DNA of 37,032 nucleotides. It comes from Myxococcota bacterium. Lineage in GTDB: Bacteria; Myxococcota_A; Polyangia; Fen-1088. A program made the position numbers and the translations under genes. The notes under the pieces were generated by a model, which saw nothing but the letters and a program-made list of their open reading frames with translations, did no database searches and was not told the origin of the DNA. How positions within the stretch are numbered: position 1 is the stretch's first letter; the number at the start of each line of letters is the position of its first letter. Where the stretch lies: the NCBI GenBank assembly GCA_025934105.1, contig JAICYS010000023.1:1-37032 (forward strand), given 5' to 3'. Of this stretch, positions 23,871 through 31,639 are shown one piece after another.

Positions 23871-25226
23871 ATGGTGAACAGCACGGGACGAGCAGTCTGG
23901 CTGGCGGTCGGGATGGCGTGCGTGGGCTGTGGCGGCGGAGGAGGAGGCGGCGGCGCCGCGCCCAAGAAGGGCTTGACCAGCAGCCCGGCCCCCGGCGGAA
24001 CCGGCGCCTTCGGCATCGTCACCATCGGCGGCCACCAGAAGATGTACCTGCCCCAACCGGGCAGCGTGTCGGCCACCGGGAACGCGACCATCGCGGTGGT
24101 CGACGCCGGGCTGGCGGGCAAGGGCGTGCAAGGGGCGCCGGCGCTCATCACCACCATCGACCTCGGCACGCCCGACGACGTGACGGCGACCGGTGGCGAC
24201 GACACCATCGTCGTGGGCGTCTCCATCGACAACCCGCGCGTCTATTTCATCAACCCGAGCACCGACCAGGTCGTCAAGTCGATCACGCTGGACGCCAGCT
24301 ACGGCGTCTCCAATTTCTCGGGCGGCGGCGGCTACGTCACCGGCGTGGCGGTCGATTCCCCCAACGAGCGCGCGTACCTGTCGGTCTGGAATGGGTTCGC
24401 CGTCGTCGATCTGTCGTCGAAGAGCGTCAGCCAAATCATTCAGGTGCCGCCGGCGGAGAACTTCGGCTTCGACTCGGTGAACCAGCGCATCCTGGCGCCG
24501 TTCTACGACTGCGCCGACTCGGCCGACCCGCAGACGTTTTCGGCGCCCGCGTTTTGCGACGGCTACAAGGACCTGGCCGGCGACCCGATGAGCGACGGGT
24601 TGAACATCATCGACCTCGTCGACGACAACGCCGTCTACACTTACCAGGATCCGCAGGCCAGCGATCCCACCCTGCCCGTCGGCGACGAGCCGGACTCGGC
24701 CGCGGCCGACCCGGTCACCGGGCAGATCGTCGTCCCGTCGGAGGGGATGGCGTCCGAATACGTGATCGATCTGTCGCAGGCCACGTTCGACAAGGCTCAC
24801 AAGAGCGTGACGGCGCCCCACGTGGTGATCGACGCGTCCAACGCCGACGAGCTCACCGGCGTCGCGATCGAACCGACGTCGCACCTGGCGTTCTTCGAGT
24901 CCGAGAGCGGCGAAGACATGGGGGTCGCCGACCTGAGTCAGCAAACCGGCAACGCCACCTCCTACGTGCACGCGATCATGCCGGACCTTCCCGACGGCAA
25001 CGCCTGGCAGAACCTGTTCGACCCGCACGGCATCGCGGTCACGACCAACTTGGTTGGCGGACGGGCGGTCGGGTTCCTGGTCAGCAACGACTACCACTGG
25101 GTGGCGCGGGTCGACCTGGCGATGGTGCTGGCGATTCCGCCGACGGCCGGCCCCAACGCGGGCCAGCTGGAAGTCGCGGATCCCAGCAGCGCGGTGACCT
25201 TCCTGGACGCGACCACCGCTCCATGA
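23871..25226 (+). CDS. Lipoprotein with beta-propeller-like repeats
   Basis: 451 residues. Signal peptide with lipobox CVGC (Cys 20) followed by a run of eight Gly, then a flexible stretch to about residue 50. The remainder has repeated beta-strand blocks of the YVTN/propeller style (ATIAVVDAG, RVYFINPSTDQVVKSITL, RAYLSVWNGFAVVDLSSKSVSQIIQVP, GQIVVPSEGMASEYVIDLSQ, HLAFFESESGEDMGVADLSQQ), suggesting six or seven blades. Probably an outer-membrane or cell-surface lipoprotein that binds a ligand or partner. Three Cys (about 221-236) may form a disulfide. It is followed after 43 bases by another lipoprotein gene. Confidence 0.85.
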   Translation: MVNSTGRAVWLAVGMACVGCGGGGGGGGAAPKKGLTSSPAPGGTGAFGIVTIGGHQKMYLPQPGSVSATGNATIAVVDAGLAGKGVQGAPALITTIDLGTPDDVTATGGDDTIVVGVSIDNPRVYFINPSTDQVVKSITLDASYGVSNFSGGGGYVTGVAVDSPNERAYLSVWNGFAVVDLSSKSVSQIIQVPPAENFGFDSVNQRILAPFYDCADSADPQTFSAPAFCDGYKDLAGDPMSDGLNIIDLVDDNAVYTYQDPQASDPTLPVGDEPDSAAADPVTGQIVVPSEGMASEYVIDLSQATFDKAHKSVTAPHVVIDASNADELTGVAIEPTSHLAFFESESGEDMGVADLSQQTGNATSYVHAIMPDLPDGNAWQNLFDPHGIAVTTNLVGGRAVGFLVSNDYHWVARVDLAMVLAIPPTAGPNAGQLEVADPSSAVTFLDATTAP

Positions 25227-25240
25227 GCTCGGCGCGGCGG

Positions 25241-25256
25241 CGGAACGCAGATTGCA
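25241..25256 (+). promoter_or_regulatory. Sigma-54-like promoter for the lipoprotein at 25270
   Basis: CGGAACG-CAGA-TTGCA, GG-N10-GC, 10 of 12 defined consensus positions. The GC is followed by 14 bases and then ATG 25270, so the predicted transcript starts about three bases before the ATG. It overlaps nothing else; the previous gene ends at 25226. Confidence 0.45.
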
Positions 25257-25269
25257 AGCTGGGGGCGCC

Positions 25270-26052
25270 ATGACCCATTCGTCCATGTCTCGTCTCCGCC
25301 TACCGGCGTTCACTTTGGTGGCGATCTGCGCTGGGTGCGCAACCATCAACAGCGGTTCGTACGGCGTGCCCGTCGACGCCGCCAATCATCCGCTGCCCGC
25401 CGGGACGCGCCCCCTGCTGGCGATCAGCGCCGAGGAGGACGCGTCGGTGTCCAGCCCGTACTTCGGGCTGGTCGAGGTCACCTTCGAAAACAACTCGCCG
25501 GCGTGGGTGGAGATCGACCGCGTCGACCTGGATTTCGGCAGCGCCGACCGCAACCGCAGCGTGCAGATCCCGTGGGGGGACGACATCGTGACCTGGTCCG
25601 ACGCCGTCACGTACCGGAATGCGGTCGAGGAGGCCAACACCCAAACGGCGCTGGGCGTGCTGGCCCTGGCGGGCGCGGTGGGCCAGGTGGCGGGCCGGCA
25701 CGGGCACGGGGGGGCGGGGCTGGCGGCCGCCGGCGGCTTGCTGGAGGTGGCGTCCGTCGGCGCTTCCCTGGCGGCCTCGAACCAGGCGCAGAGCGAAGAC
25801 GAGGGCGTGCGGTTTTCGAGCAATCACCTGCTGGCCATGCCGATCCGCGTTCCGCCGGGGCTGTTCACCAAGCGGTGGATTTTGTTTTACACGGCTGCCC
25901 GGCCTCTGGGCGGCTGCATCGACCACGTCACGCTCGCGTACGAGACGGCGGAGCACGCGCAGGGGCGGGTCGCTCTCCATTACAAAGCCCTGGGGTCCGA
26001 GTGGCAGCGCGACATCTGCGGTGGACCGTCGCCCGACTCTCACGCGATGTGA
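25270..26052 (+). CDS. Putative lipoprotein of unknown function
   Basis: 260 residues from ATG 25270 (ATG 25285 is an alternative). The signal peptide runs to CAGC (Cys 23 lipidated); the -3 residue is Cys, so the lipobox is not fully canonical. Residues about 45-110 look like an immunoglobulin-like or DUF-type beta domain (FGLVEVTFENNSPAWVEIDRVDLDFG, RSVQIPWGDDIVTW). Then comes a Gly/Ala-rich helical stretch with a GRHGHGGAG segment, and a final beta region with two Cys (GGCIDHVTLAYE, RDICGGPS). Not recognised as a named family. A sigma-54-like element abuts its start. Confidence 0.8.
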   Translation: MTHSSMSRLRLPAFTLVAICAGCATINSGSYGVPVDAANHPLPAGTRPLLAISAEEDASVSSPYFGLVEVTFENNSPAWVEIDRVDLDFGSADRNRSVQIPWGDDIVTWSDAVTYRNAVEEANTQTALGVLALAGAVGQVAGRHGHGGAGLAAAGGLLEVASVGASLAASNQAQSEDEGVRFSSNHLLAMPIRVPPGLFTKRWILFYTAARPLGGCIDHVTLAYETAEHAQGRVALHYKALGSEWQRDICGGPSPDSHAM

Positions 26053-26080
26053 CCGGGCCACCGTGCCGCGCCGGCACGCT

Positions 26081-26136
26081 CGGGGGCGGCCGCGCCACGC
26101 CGCCGGGGGGCGGCCGCGCCACGCCGCCGGGGGCGA
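26081..26136. repeat. Short GC-rich tandem repeat, 2.4 copies
   Basis: A 23-24-base unit built from a G-run, GGCCGCGCCACGCCGC, is present at 26081-26103 and 26104-26127 with one extra G, then a partial third copy to 26136. It lies between the lipoprotein and the NarL-type regulator and contains GCGGCCGC palindromes that could form alternating hairpins. Confidence 0.8.
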
Positions 26137-26198
26137 GATCGGACACGCGCGCGGGCGGCCGCCGTTTCATCTGATACATTGAGGGGAGGGAGCCGGGG

Positions 26199-26855
26199 AT
26201 GCGGGTGTTGTTGGCCGACGATCACACTCTGGTACGGGCCGGGATCCGCGCTCTGCTCGAGAACCTGTCGGGGGTCGAAATCGTCGCCGAGACCGGCGAC
26301 GGGCAGGAGGCGCTGACGCTGATCCGCGACACGCACCCCGAGGTGGCGTTCGTGGACATCGCCATGCCCGGGCTGAACGGGCTGGAGATCGCCGCCCGGG
26401 CCAGCCGCGAGGCGCCGGCGACGAAGGTGGTGATCCTGTCCATGCACGGGACGGCCGGCCATGTGGCCCAGGCGTTGCGGGCGGGCGTGTCCGGGTATGT
26501 GTTGAAGGACGCCGCCGCCGACGAGCTGCCGGTGCTGTTGCGGGCGATCGGCCGCGGGGAAACGTATCTGTCTTCCTCGATCTCGAAGCACGTCGTCGAC
26601 GGCTACCTGGGGCGGACGCCCGGGGCAACGCCGGCCGATGGGGAGCCCGCCGAGGTCCTGACGCCGCGCCAGCGCGAGATCCTGCAGCTGGTGGCCGAGG
26701 GCAAATCCACCAAGGACGTGGCGCAGATGCTGGGCTTGAGCGTCAAGACGGTCGAGACGCACCGGTCCCAAATCATGGACCGGCTGGCCATCCGCGACCT
26801 GGCGGGTCTGGTCCGGTACGCCGTCCGGACCGGCTTGGTCTCGTCAGAGCGCTGA
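26199..26855 (+). CDS. NarL/LuxR-family response regulator
   Basis: 218 residues; ATG 26199 with GGGGAGGG upstream. Receiver domain 1-118: acidic pocket D7, D8, phospho-acceptor D53 (VAFVDIAMPGLNG), a Ser in ILSMH and Lys in GYVLKD. LuxR-type helix-turn-helix about 152-210 (LTPRQREILQLVAEGKSTKDVAQMLGLSVKTVETHRSQIMDRLAI). Probably a DNA-binding transcription regulator phosphorylated by a kinase not adjacent here. It precedes a single-domain receiver and a small conserved protein on the same strand. Confidence 0.95.
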   Translation: MRVLLADDHTLVRAGIRALLENLSGVEIVAETGDGQEALTLIRDTHPEVAFVDIAMPGLNGLEIAARASREAPATKVVILSMHGTAGHVAQALRAGVSGYVLKDAAADELPVLLRAIGRGETYLSSSISKHVVDGYLGRTPGATPADGEPAEVLTPRQREILQLVAEGKSTKDVAQMLGLSVKTVETHRSQIMDRLAIRDLAGLVRYAVRTGLVSSER

Positions 26856-26940
26856 CCACCCCGTCGGGGCGACTCTGTCGGGGTTCGTCCCCCCGCCTCC
26901 TCGGTGACCTCCCGGATGCCGTGCCGCCGGCCGGCTTGTC

Positions 26941-27411
26941 ATGGTGGGAGCGTCCGTGTCCGAAAAGGTCTTTCTCCTTCCACGACGCCCGGCCGGTCCG
27001 GCCGGCGTGCGCCGCATCCTGGTTGCCGACGACTGCAGCCCGTTCCGGGGTCTGCTGGCCTGGTTCCTGAGCAGCGTGCCCGGCGTCGAGATCGTCGCGG
27101 AGGCCTCCGACGGGGTCGAAGCGCTGGAGACGGCGCGCGCCTGCCGCCCCGAGCTGGTCCTCATGGACGTTCACATGCCGCACATGGACGGGCTGGAGGC
27201 GGCACGCCGGCTGCGCGCCGAGGGGCTGGCCAGTCGGATCGTGCTTCTCTCCGTCGATGCCGGGACGGTCACACAGGCCGCAGTGGCCGCCGCCGGCGCG
27301 GAGGGCATCATTGACAAATCCGAGCTGGGCGATCGCTTGGGATCGCTGCTCGAGCTTCCGGCCGCGGACGGACAGACCGTTCCCACCGCGGCGAAATCGA
27401 CGGGGGAATAG
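26941..27411 (+). CDS. Single-domain response regulator (CheY-like)
   Basis: 156 residues from ATG 26941; a GTG at 26956 has GGGAG six bases upstream and may be the real start. The receiver domain starts near residue 23 (RRILVADDCSPFRGLL) with pocket D30 and D31, phospho-acceptor D76 (LVLMDVHMPHMDG), a Ser in IVLLSVDAG and Lys in IIDKSE. It has no output domain, so it works by protein binding or in a phosphorelay. The tail (about 140-156) is polar. A histidine kinase partner is not adjacent. The stop is two bases before the next ATG. Confidence 0.9.
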   Translation: MVGASVSEKVFLLPRRPAGPAGVRRILVADDCSPFRGLLAWFLSSVPGVEIVAEASDGVEALETARACRPELVLMDVHMPHMDGLEAARRLRAEGLASRIVLLSVDAGTVTQAAVAAAGAEGIIDKSELGDRLGSLLELPAADGQTVPTAAKSTGE

Positions 27412-27413
27412 CC

Positions 27414-27632
27414 ATGGCGATGGGTGCTCCGACAATGGAAAAACTACAAACAGTCAAAGTGTTTTCGGCAACGATGGCGCGCGACCGCGAGGTCCTGGGA
27501 GACCGGGTGACGACCTGGATTCGCTCGAATCCCGAGCTGTCCATCCAATCGACGGTGGTGGTGCAGTCCTCCGACCAGGGCTTCCACTGTCTGTCGATCG
27601 TCATCTTCTGCGGCGCCCCCGGCGCGCGCTGA
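27414..27632 (+). CDS. Small conserved protein of unknown function
   Basis: 72 residues, ATG 27414 two bases after the receiver gene, with GGGG as possible ribosome-binding site. It opens with MEKLQTVKVFSATMARDREVLG near residue 8 (an alternative ATG at 27435), then a DRVTTWIRSNPELS helix and beta strands IQSTVVVQSSDQGFHCLSIVIFC. The alpha/beta pattern with a terminal Phe-Cys resembles a small ferredoxin-like or DUF-type domain. The first 30 bases are much less GC-rich than the surroundings, typical of a translated start. Probably a cytoplasmic partner of the neighbouring receiver; the function is unknown. Confidence 0.75.
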   Translation: MAMGAPTMEKLQTVKVFSATMARDREVLGDRVTTWIRSNPELSIQSTVVVQSSDQGFHCLSIVIFCGAPGAR

Positions 27633-27667
27633 GCCGCGCTCCGGCGCCGAGGCGGATCGGGAAGCGA

Positions 27668-27685
27668 CGCGGCTCGCGAGCCGCG
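27668..27685. terminator. 18-bp palindrome between convergent genes
   Basis: CGCGGCTCGCGAGCCGCG is a perfect palindrome between the small-protein gene (ends 27632) and the NtrC-type regulator (ends 27713). A bidirectional terminator is the likely reading; no T-run. Confidence 0.4.
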
Positions 27686-27712
27686 CGCGGGCAGCCTGTC
27701 CGCGCGGCGCGT

Positions 27713-29077
27713 TCAGCCGTCCTCGGCGCCCTCCAGCAGCTTGCGCAGCGTCTTGGGGTCGATGTCCAGCTTCTCGGCCGCCTTGCCGCGATGCCCGCCG
27801 GTCTGGCCGACCGCCCAGATCGTGTAGCGGCGCTCCAACTCGCGCAGAGGCAGGATGTCCCCCTGGAAGACCAGCGCGTCCGCTGAACGGCCCTGACGAA
27901 CGGGATCGGGCAGGTCCTGTACGCTGGCCGACTCGCCGTCGGCGAACAGCACCAGCTTCTCGATGACGTGGGCCAGCTCGCGCACGTTGCCGGGCCAGCG
28001 GTAGCGCTCGAGCACGTCCAGCGCCTCGGGCGAGATCCGCCGCAGCGGAGACTGCGGGTTGCGGGCCCGCGCGTCGGCCAGGAAGTGCTCGGCCAGCTCG
28101 CGCACGTCCTCCGGCCGATCGCGCAGGGGCGGCACCGTCAGGCTGACGACGTCCAGGCGATAGAGCAGATCCTCCCGGAAGGTCCCCTCGCGGACCCGCT
28201 GGGCCAGGTTGCGGTGGGTGGCTGCGACGATCCGGACGTCGACCTCCCGATCCTTGGTGGCGCCGACCGGCCGCACCCGCCCGCTCTCGATGGCGTGAAG
28301 CAGCTTGGCCTGCAGACCCGGCGTCATCTCCCCGATCTCGTCCAGGAACAGAGTGCCGCCGTCGGCCTCGGCGAACAGTCCGCCGCGCTCGGCGATGGCG
28401 CCGGTGAAGGCGCCCTTGACGTGCCCGAACAGCTCGCTTTCCAGCAGAGACTCGGGCAGGGCGGCGCAGTTCACCGACACGAACGGTTCGTTGGCCCGCG
28501 CGCTGTCGGCGTGCAGCGCGCGGGCGACCAGGCCCTTGCCGGCCCCGGTCTCTCCCAAGACCAGCACGGGCGCGGCGGCGTCGGCGACCCGCAGGATGCG
28601 GTCCCGCAGCGCGGCGATTCCGGCGCTGTGCCCGATGATGCTGCCGGTCGAGAAGCGGGCGCGCAGGGCCTTCTTCAGCGCCGCCGCCTCGCGCCGGAGC
28701 TTCAGGTCGGCGAAGGCGCGGTCCAGGAACAGCGCCAGCTCGTCTTGCTTGAACGGTTTGGTGAGGTAGTGGTACGCGCCCTGGCGGATGGACTGCACCG
28801 CGCTGTCGACGGCGCTGTACGCGGTCATCACGATCACCGGGCGATCCGGGTCGAGCTCGCGGGAGCGGGCCAGCACCTGCAGGCCGTCCACGTCGGGCAT
28901 TCGCAGGTCGGTGACGATCGCGTCGACCGGCTGGTTGGCCAGCCGATCCAGGGCGTCGCGACCCGACCCGACGGCGGCCGCGTCGTAGCCCCGTTCCGAC
29001 AGGCCGTCGGCGATGGTGCGCGCCATCTCCAGGTTGTCGTCGACCACCATCACGCGCTGCTGACGAGCCTTGCTCAT
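27713..29077 (-). CDS. NtrC-family sigma-54-dependent response regulator (RR1)
   Basis: 454 residues. Receiver domain 1-120 with pocket D13, D14, phospho-acceptor D57 (AIVTDLRMPDVDG) and Lys in YLTKPF. AAA+ domain about 145-380: Walker A GETGAGKG, the intact GAFTGA loop that contacts sigma-54, Walker B GGTLFLDEIGE, sensor and Arg-finger regions (ATHRNLAQRVREGTFREDLLYRLDV). A Fis-type helix-turn-helix closes it (GKAAEKLDIDPKTLRKLLEG). It activates sigma-54 promoters from enhancer sites. Its ATG overlaps the TGA of kinase HK1 (ATGA at 29074-29077), so the two form a pair. The tandem sites at 30469 and 36803 are its best candidate targets. Confidence 0.95.
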   Translation of the reverse strand: MSKARQQRVMVVDDNLEMARTIADGLSERGYDAAAVGSGRDALDRLANQPVDAIVTDLRMPDVDGLQVLARSRELDPDRPVIVMTAYSAVDSAVQSIRQGAYHYLTKPFKQDELALFLDRAFADLKLRREAAALKKALRARFSTGSIIGHSAGIAALRDRILRVADAAAPVLVLGETGAGKGLVARALHADSARANEPFVSVNCAALPESLLESELFGHVKGAFTGAIAERGGLFAEADGGTLFLDEIGEMTPGLQAKLLHAIESGRVRPVGATKDREVDVRIVAATHRNLAQRVREGTFREDLLYRLDVVSLTVPPLRDRPEDVRELAEHFLADARARNPQSPLRRISPEALDVLERYRWPGNVRELAHVIEKLVLFADGESASVQDLPDPVRQGRSADALVFQGDILPLRELERRYTIWAVGQTGGHRGKAAEKLDIDPKTLRKLLEGAEDG

Positions 29078-30408
29078 GCTGCCCCCGGCGCCGGAGGGAG
29101 GCGAATCGTCGCGCGCGTGCCCCGGCCTGGCATCGGCGCGAGGGCGAGCGTCCCGCGGTGGTTCGACACGATCTCGCGCGCGATGGCCAGCCCCAATCCG
29201 GAACCGCCCTCGCGCGCCTTGGTGGTGAAGAACGGCTCCAGCGCCCGCTCGGCGTCGGCGCTGGAGATGCCCACCCCCGAGTCCTCGACCAGGATGGTCA
29301 CGTCGCTTCTGTCGCGGGCGGCCCGCACCACGATGCTTCCGCCGACCGACCGGCAGGCGTCACAGGCGTTGAGCAGCAGGTTCACGACCGCCTGCTCGAG
29401 GAGCTTCTCGTCGCCCAGCACCACGGGCAGGCTGGTCTCGATCGACTCGGTGACGGGGATGCCGGCGCTGTCCAGGCGATGGCGGACCAGCGCCAGCGCC
29501 CCCGCCACGACGGTCCGCGGGTCGATCCGCTCGGCCGAGGGAGCGTCCCCGCGGGCCAGCCCGAGCAGGCCGCGGATGACCTGCCGGATCCGCTCGGCCT
29601 GCGAGGCGATGGCGGCCACCGCGCTCGAGAGCCTCTCGTCACCGGCGACCCTCGGCTGCAGCTGCTCGGTGCGCGCCGCGATCACGCCCAGCGGCGTGGA
29701 GATCTCGTGCGCCACGCCGATGGCCAGCGTTCCGAAGGCGGCCGCCTTGCTGGCGCGCTCGAGCCGCTCGTCGCTGCGGCGTTGAAGGCCGGCCACCGCC
29801 AGCTCGCGCTCGAGCAACAGCTCTTTACGCTGCATGTGAAAGGCGATCCCGCCGAACAGCAGCACCACCCCGGCGGCCGCTCCCAGGCTGAGCAGCAGGC
29901 GGACCCGCGCCCAGGCTTCCCGATCGCGCTGGTGTTCGGCGCTGCTGACCGTCACGATGTCGGTGCCGCGCGGGCCCCCCGCGTAGGCGATGCCGGCCAT
30001 GGCGGTGCGGGCGGGCAGGCCGAAGGCGGCGGCTTCGTCGCGTGGAATGCGCACCATGCGCTGGCGGTGCTGCATGGCTTGCGTGAGGCGGGGCGACGAC
30101 AACGTCTCGCCGCCGAGCGAGCGGAGCGTCGTTTCACCCGGCCGATGCAGGAACAGCCGCGCCGAGCCGGAGCGCTCGACCCGCCCGAGGATCGCCGCCA
30201 GCTGCGCGTCGCCGCCGGAGCCGGCCGCGCGCAGCGCGTCCATCGTGATCCCCAGCGATCGCGCGCTGTCCGCTTGCACGCTGGCCAGATCGCGCAGGGC
30301 CGCGTCGGACTCCCGGATGGCGTCCCAGTACGCCAGGCCGCCCACGACCAGCACGGTCACGACCATCGCGCTTCCGAGGAGCAGCGGGCGGGCCGAGCGA
30401 CGGTTCAC
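29074..30408 (-). CDS. Membrane sensor histidine kinase (HK1)
   Basis: 444 residues from GTG 30408 (no good ribosome-binding site; no better codon upstream). Helix 1 about 10-28, a periplasmic sensor of about 140 residues with RLFLHRPGETTLRSLGG, helix 2 about 169-191. A short coiled linker leads to the phospho-acceptor H234 (IGVAHEISTPLGVIAAR), then N box (VVNLLLNACDACRS), G1 (VEDSGVGIS) and G2 (GGSGLGLAIAREIV). The sensor has no recognised domain but closely resembles that of HK3 (35369-36709), including YWDAxRES after helix 1. Partner: RR1, by overlap. Divergent from the lipoprotein gene at 30589. Confidence 0.93.
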   Translation of the reverse strand: MNRRSARPLLLGSAMVVTVLVVGGLAYWDAIRESDAALRDLASVQADSARSLGITMDALRAAGSGGDAQLAAILGRVERSGSARLFLHRPGETTLRSLGGETLSSPRLTQAMQHRQRMVRIPRDEAAAFGLPARTAMAGIAYAGGPRGTDIVTVSSAEHQRDREAWARVRLLLSLGAAAGVVLLFGGIAFHMQRKELLLERELAVAGLQRRSDERLERASKAAAFGTLAIGVAHEISTPLGVIAARTEQLQPRVAGDERLSSAVAAIASQAERIRQVIRGLLGLARGDAPSAERIDPRTVVAGALALVRHRLDSAGIPVTESIETSLPVVLGDEKLLEQAVVNLLLNACDACRSVGGSIVVRAARDRSDVTILVEDSGVGISSADAERALEPFFTTKAREGGSGLGLAIAREIVSNHRGTLALAPMPGRGTRATIRLPPAPGAA

Positions 30409-30468
30409 GGACAGGCAGCATGATGCGTTCGGGGATCCACCGCAATCCCGCGGCCGGAAACGACGTTG

Positions 30469-30503
30469 GGGAATTTTTCCCTGATCGGGCGGGAATCTCT
30501 CCC
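30469..30503. promoter_or_regulatory. Tandem inverted repeats, predicted enhancer sites (UAS-A)
   Basis: Site 1 GGGAA-TTT-TTCCC (30469-30481) is a perfect inverted repeat; site 2 GGGAA-TCT-CTCCC (30491-30503) has one mismatch. Centres (30475, 30497) are 22 bp apart, two helical turns, and site 2 is 62 bp upstream of the -24 GG. The same pair recurs at 36803-36837. Fits two dimers of an NtrC-type activator such as RR1. Confidence 0.65.
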
Positions 30504-30557
30504 GACCGGCGCGGTTCGTGCGCGGCGTTCAGGGGCGGCCGGCGGGCATTTCGCCCC

Positions 30558-30573
30558 TGGCATGCCGCGTGCG
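30558..30573 (+). promoter_or_regulatory. Sigma-54-like promoter for the lipoprotein at 30589
   Basis: TGGCATG-CCGC-GTGCG: GG-N10-GC, 9 of 12 consensus positions. It aligns base for base with the stronger element at 36890-36905 in the same context. Predicted start near 30584, five bases before ATG 30589. Confidence 0.6.
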
Positions 30574-30588
30574 ATCGAGCCCGGCGTC

Positions 30589-31080
30589 ATGCTGAAGCAG
30601 TCCGTCGCGGTTGGCCGCGTGCTGGCGGCCCTGGCGCTGGTGGGCGCGGGTGGATGCGTGGAGATGACCCCTGCCGCCCAAAACTCCGGCCCGGTCTCGT
30701 CCAAGAACGGCATCCAGGTGGCCGTGGTGCGGCAGAGTTGCTCGCAGACGCCCGAGCCCGACGAGGACGGCTGGGACCTGGTCGAGGCCAATCTCGAAGT
30801 TCAGGTTCGAAACGGCGCGCCGGCCGCCGCGACCGTGCGCCGCGACAAGTTTCGCCTGCTGGCCCCGGACGGCTCCGCGCTGAGGACGATGACCTGGGGA
30901 GCGGCCGATCCGCTGACCGTCGCGGGAGGCGCCAGCCAGACGTTCGATTTGCGGTTCATGACCCACGGCGGCCTCGAGTGCGCGAAGGAGATGCGCCTGG
31001 ACCTGGACTCGGGCATCAAGCTGGGCGAGTCGCCGGTCGCCTTCCAGCCGGTCGCGTTCACGCCCGAGCGGGCGCTCTGA
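30589..31080 (+). CDS. Putative lipoprotein, sigma-54 promoter target
   Basis: 163 residues from ATG 30589. Signal peptide 1-22 (VLAALALVGAGG) with Cys 23 as possible lipidation site; -3 is Ala, so the lipobox is weak. Residues about 45-150 look like an all-beta domain of the kind in accessory lipoproteins (WDLVEANLEVQVRNGAPAAATVRRDKFRLLAPDG, SQTFDLRFM). Two further Cys could form a disulfide. It is transcribed away from HK1/RR1, and its promoter has the same elements as the gene at 36918, suggesting that it is an output of this signalling system. Family not recognised. Confidence 0.8.
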   Translation: MLKQSVAVGRVLAALALVGAGGCVEMTPAAQNSGPVSSKNGIQVAVVRQSCSQTPEPDEDGWDLVEANLEVQVRNGAPAAATVRRDKFRLLAPDGSALRTMTWGAADPLTVAGGASQTFDLRFMTHGGLECAKEMRLDLDSGIKLGESPVAFQPVAFTPERAL

Positions 31081-31250
31081 TCGGGGCGCGCGGCAGCATT
31101 CGTCAGCGGGGCGGGCGGGGGGCGGCGCCGGTGACGCGTTCGGCGGTGAACATCCGGACGGCCGTCGCGAAGGCCAGGACCAGGCAACGGGCGGACGTCT
31201 CGGTGACCGGCCAGAGGTGGGCGCCCAGCGATCGGAGGCGGCGCCGCACG

Positions 31251-31298
31251 CGCCCGGCCGTCGGGCATTTCGCCCGGCCGTCGGGCATTTCGCCCGGC
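31251..31298. repeat. 20-bp exact tandem repeat, 2.4 copies
   Basis: CGCCCGGCCGTCGGGCATTT at 31251-31270 and 31271-31290, then a partial copy to 31298. Each unit can fold as GCCCG/CGGGC, and CGGGC-ATTTC-GCCCG forms across the junctions. The core GGGCATTTCGCCC also occurs at 30544-30556. It lies between convergent genes (30589-31080 and 31324-31611), so a terminator role is possible. Confidence 0.85.
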
Positions 31299-31323
31299 GC
31301 GCCGTCTCCATCTTCTCGCCCGC

Positions 31324-31611
31324 TCAGGACAGAGTTCCGTTCATCGAGGGGAGGCTGCCCGCCACGTTGACGAACGACCAGTGTTCCGTGCGAAGGGCTT
31401 CCAGGCTCTCGCGCGACCTTCCGAGGCGGCGCACGAGGTGCCGGAGCGTGGCCAGAATCGTCGCTGGGGCGGGCGCCAGCGCCAGCATGGGCGAAAGGGC
31501 GATGCGCGGCTCGCCGTGGGCAGAGTCGTCGGCCCAGATGATGTGACCGACGATGATGTACGCGCCGCTCGGTCGATTCGGCGGATGGAAGCGGGCTTCG
31601 AGCTTGGCCAT
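31324..31611 (-). CDS. 95-residue conserved-looking protein with sigma-54 promoter
   Basis: 95 residues from ATG 31611. Part of a much longer open frame running into the complement of the kinase gene; only this last part has normal protein composition. Sequence features: AYIIVGHIIWADDSAHGEPRIALSPMLALAPAP, then an amphipathic helix with TLRHLVRRLGRSRESLEALRTEHWSFVNVA. No signal peptide or Cys; probably cytoplasmic. A near-consensus sigma-54 element ends 13 bases before the ATG. Divergent from HK2/RR2, which makes that pair the likely controller. I do not recognise the family. Confidence 0.65.
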   Translation of the reverse strand: MAKLEARFHPPNRPSGAYIIVGHIIWADDSAHGEPRIALSPMLALAPAPATILATLRHLVRRLGRSRESLEALRTEHWSFVNVAGSLPSMNGTLS

Positions 31612-31623
31612 TCCGGCTGGTCC

Positions 31624-31639
31624 AGCAATCGACGTGCCG
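31624..31639 (-). promoter_or_regulatory. Near-consensus sigma-54 promoter for the 95-residue gene
   Basis: The minus strand reads CGGCACG-TCGA-TTGCT, 11 of 12 defined positions of TGGCACG-N4-TTGCW. Thirteen bases separate the GC from ATG 31611, so the predicted transcript starts one or two bases before the ATG. I could not find a clear tandem enhancer site upstream; it may lie within the kinase coding region. Confidence 0.65.

Noticed and set aside
27968-29785. Plus-strand frame opposite RR1 and HK1
   Set aside because: Shadow of two clear signalling genes.
31103-31288. 61-residue minus-strand frame
   Set aside because: Its first 13 residues are coded by the tandem repeat and there is no ribosome-binding site; not enough support.
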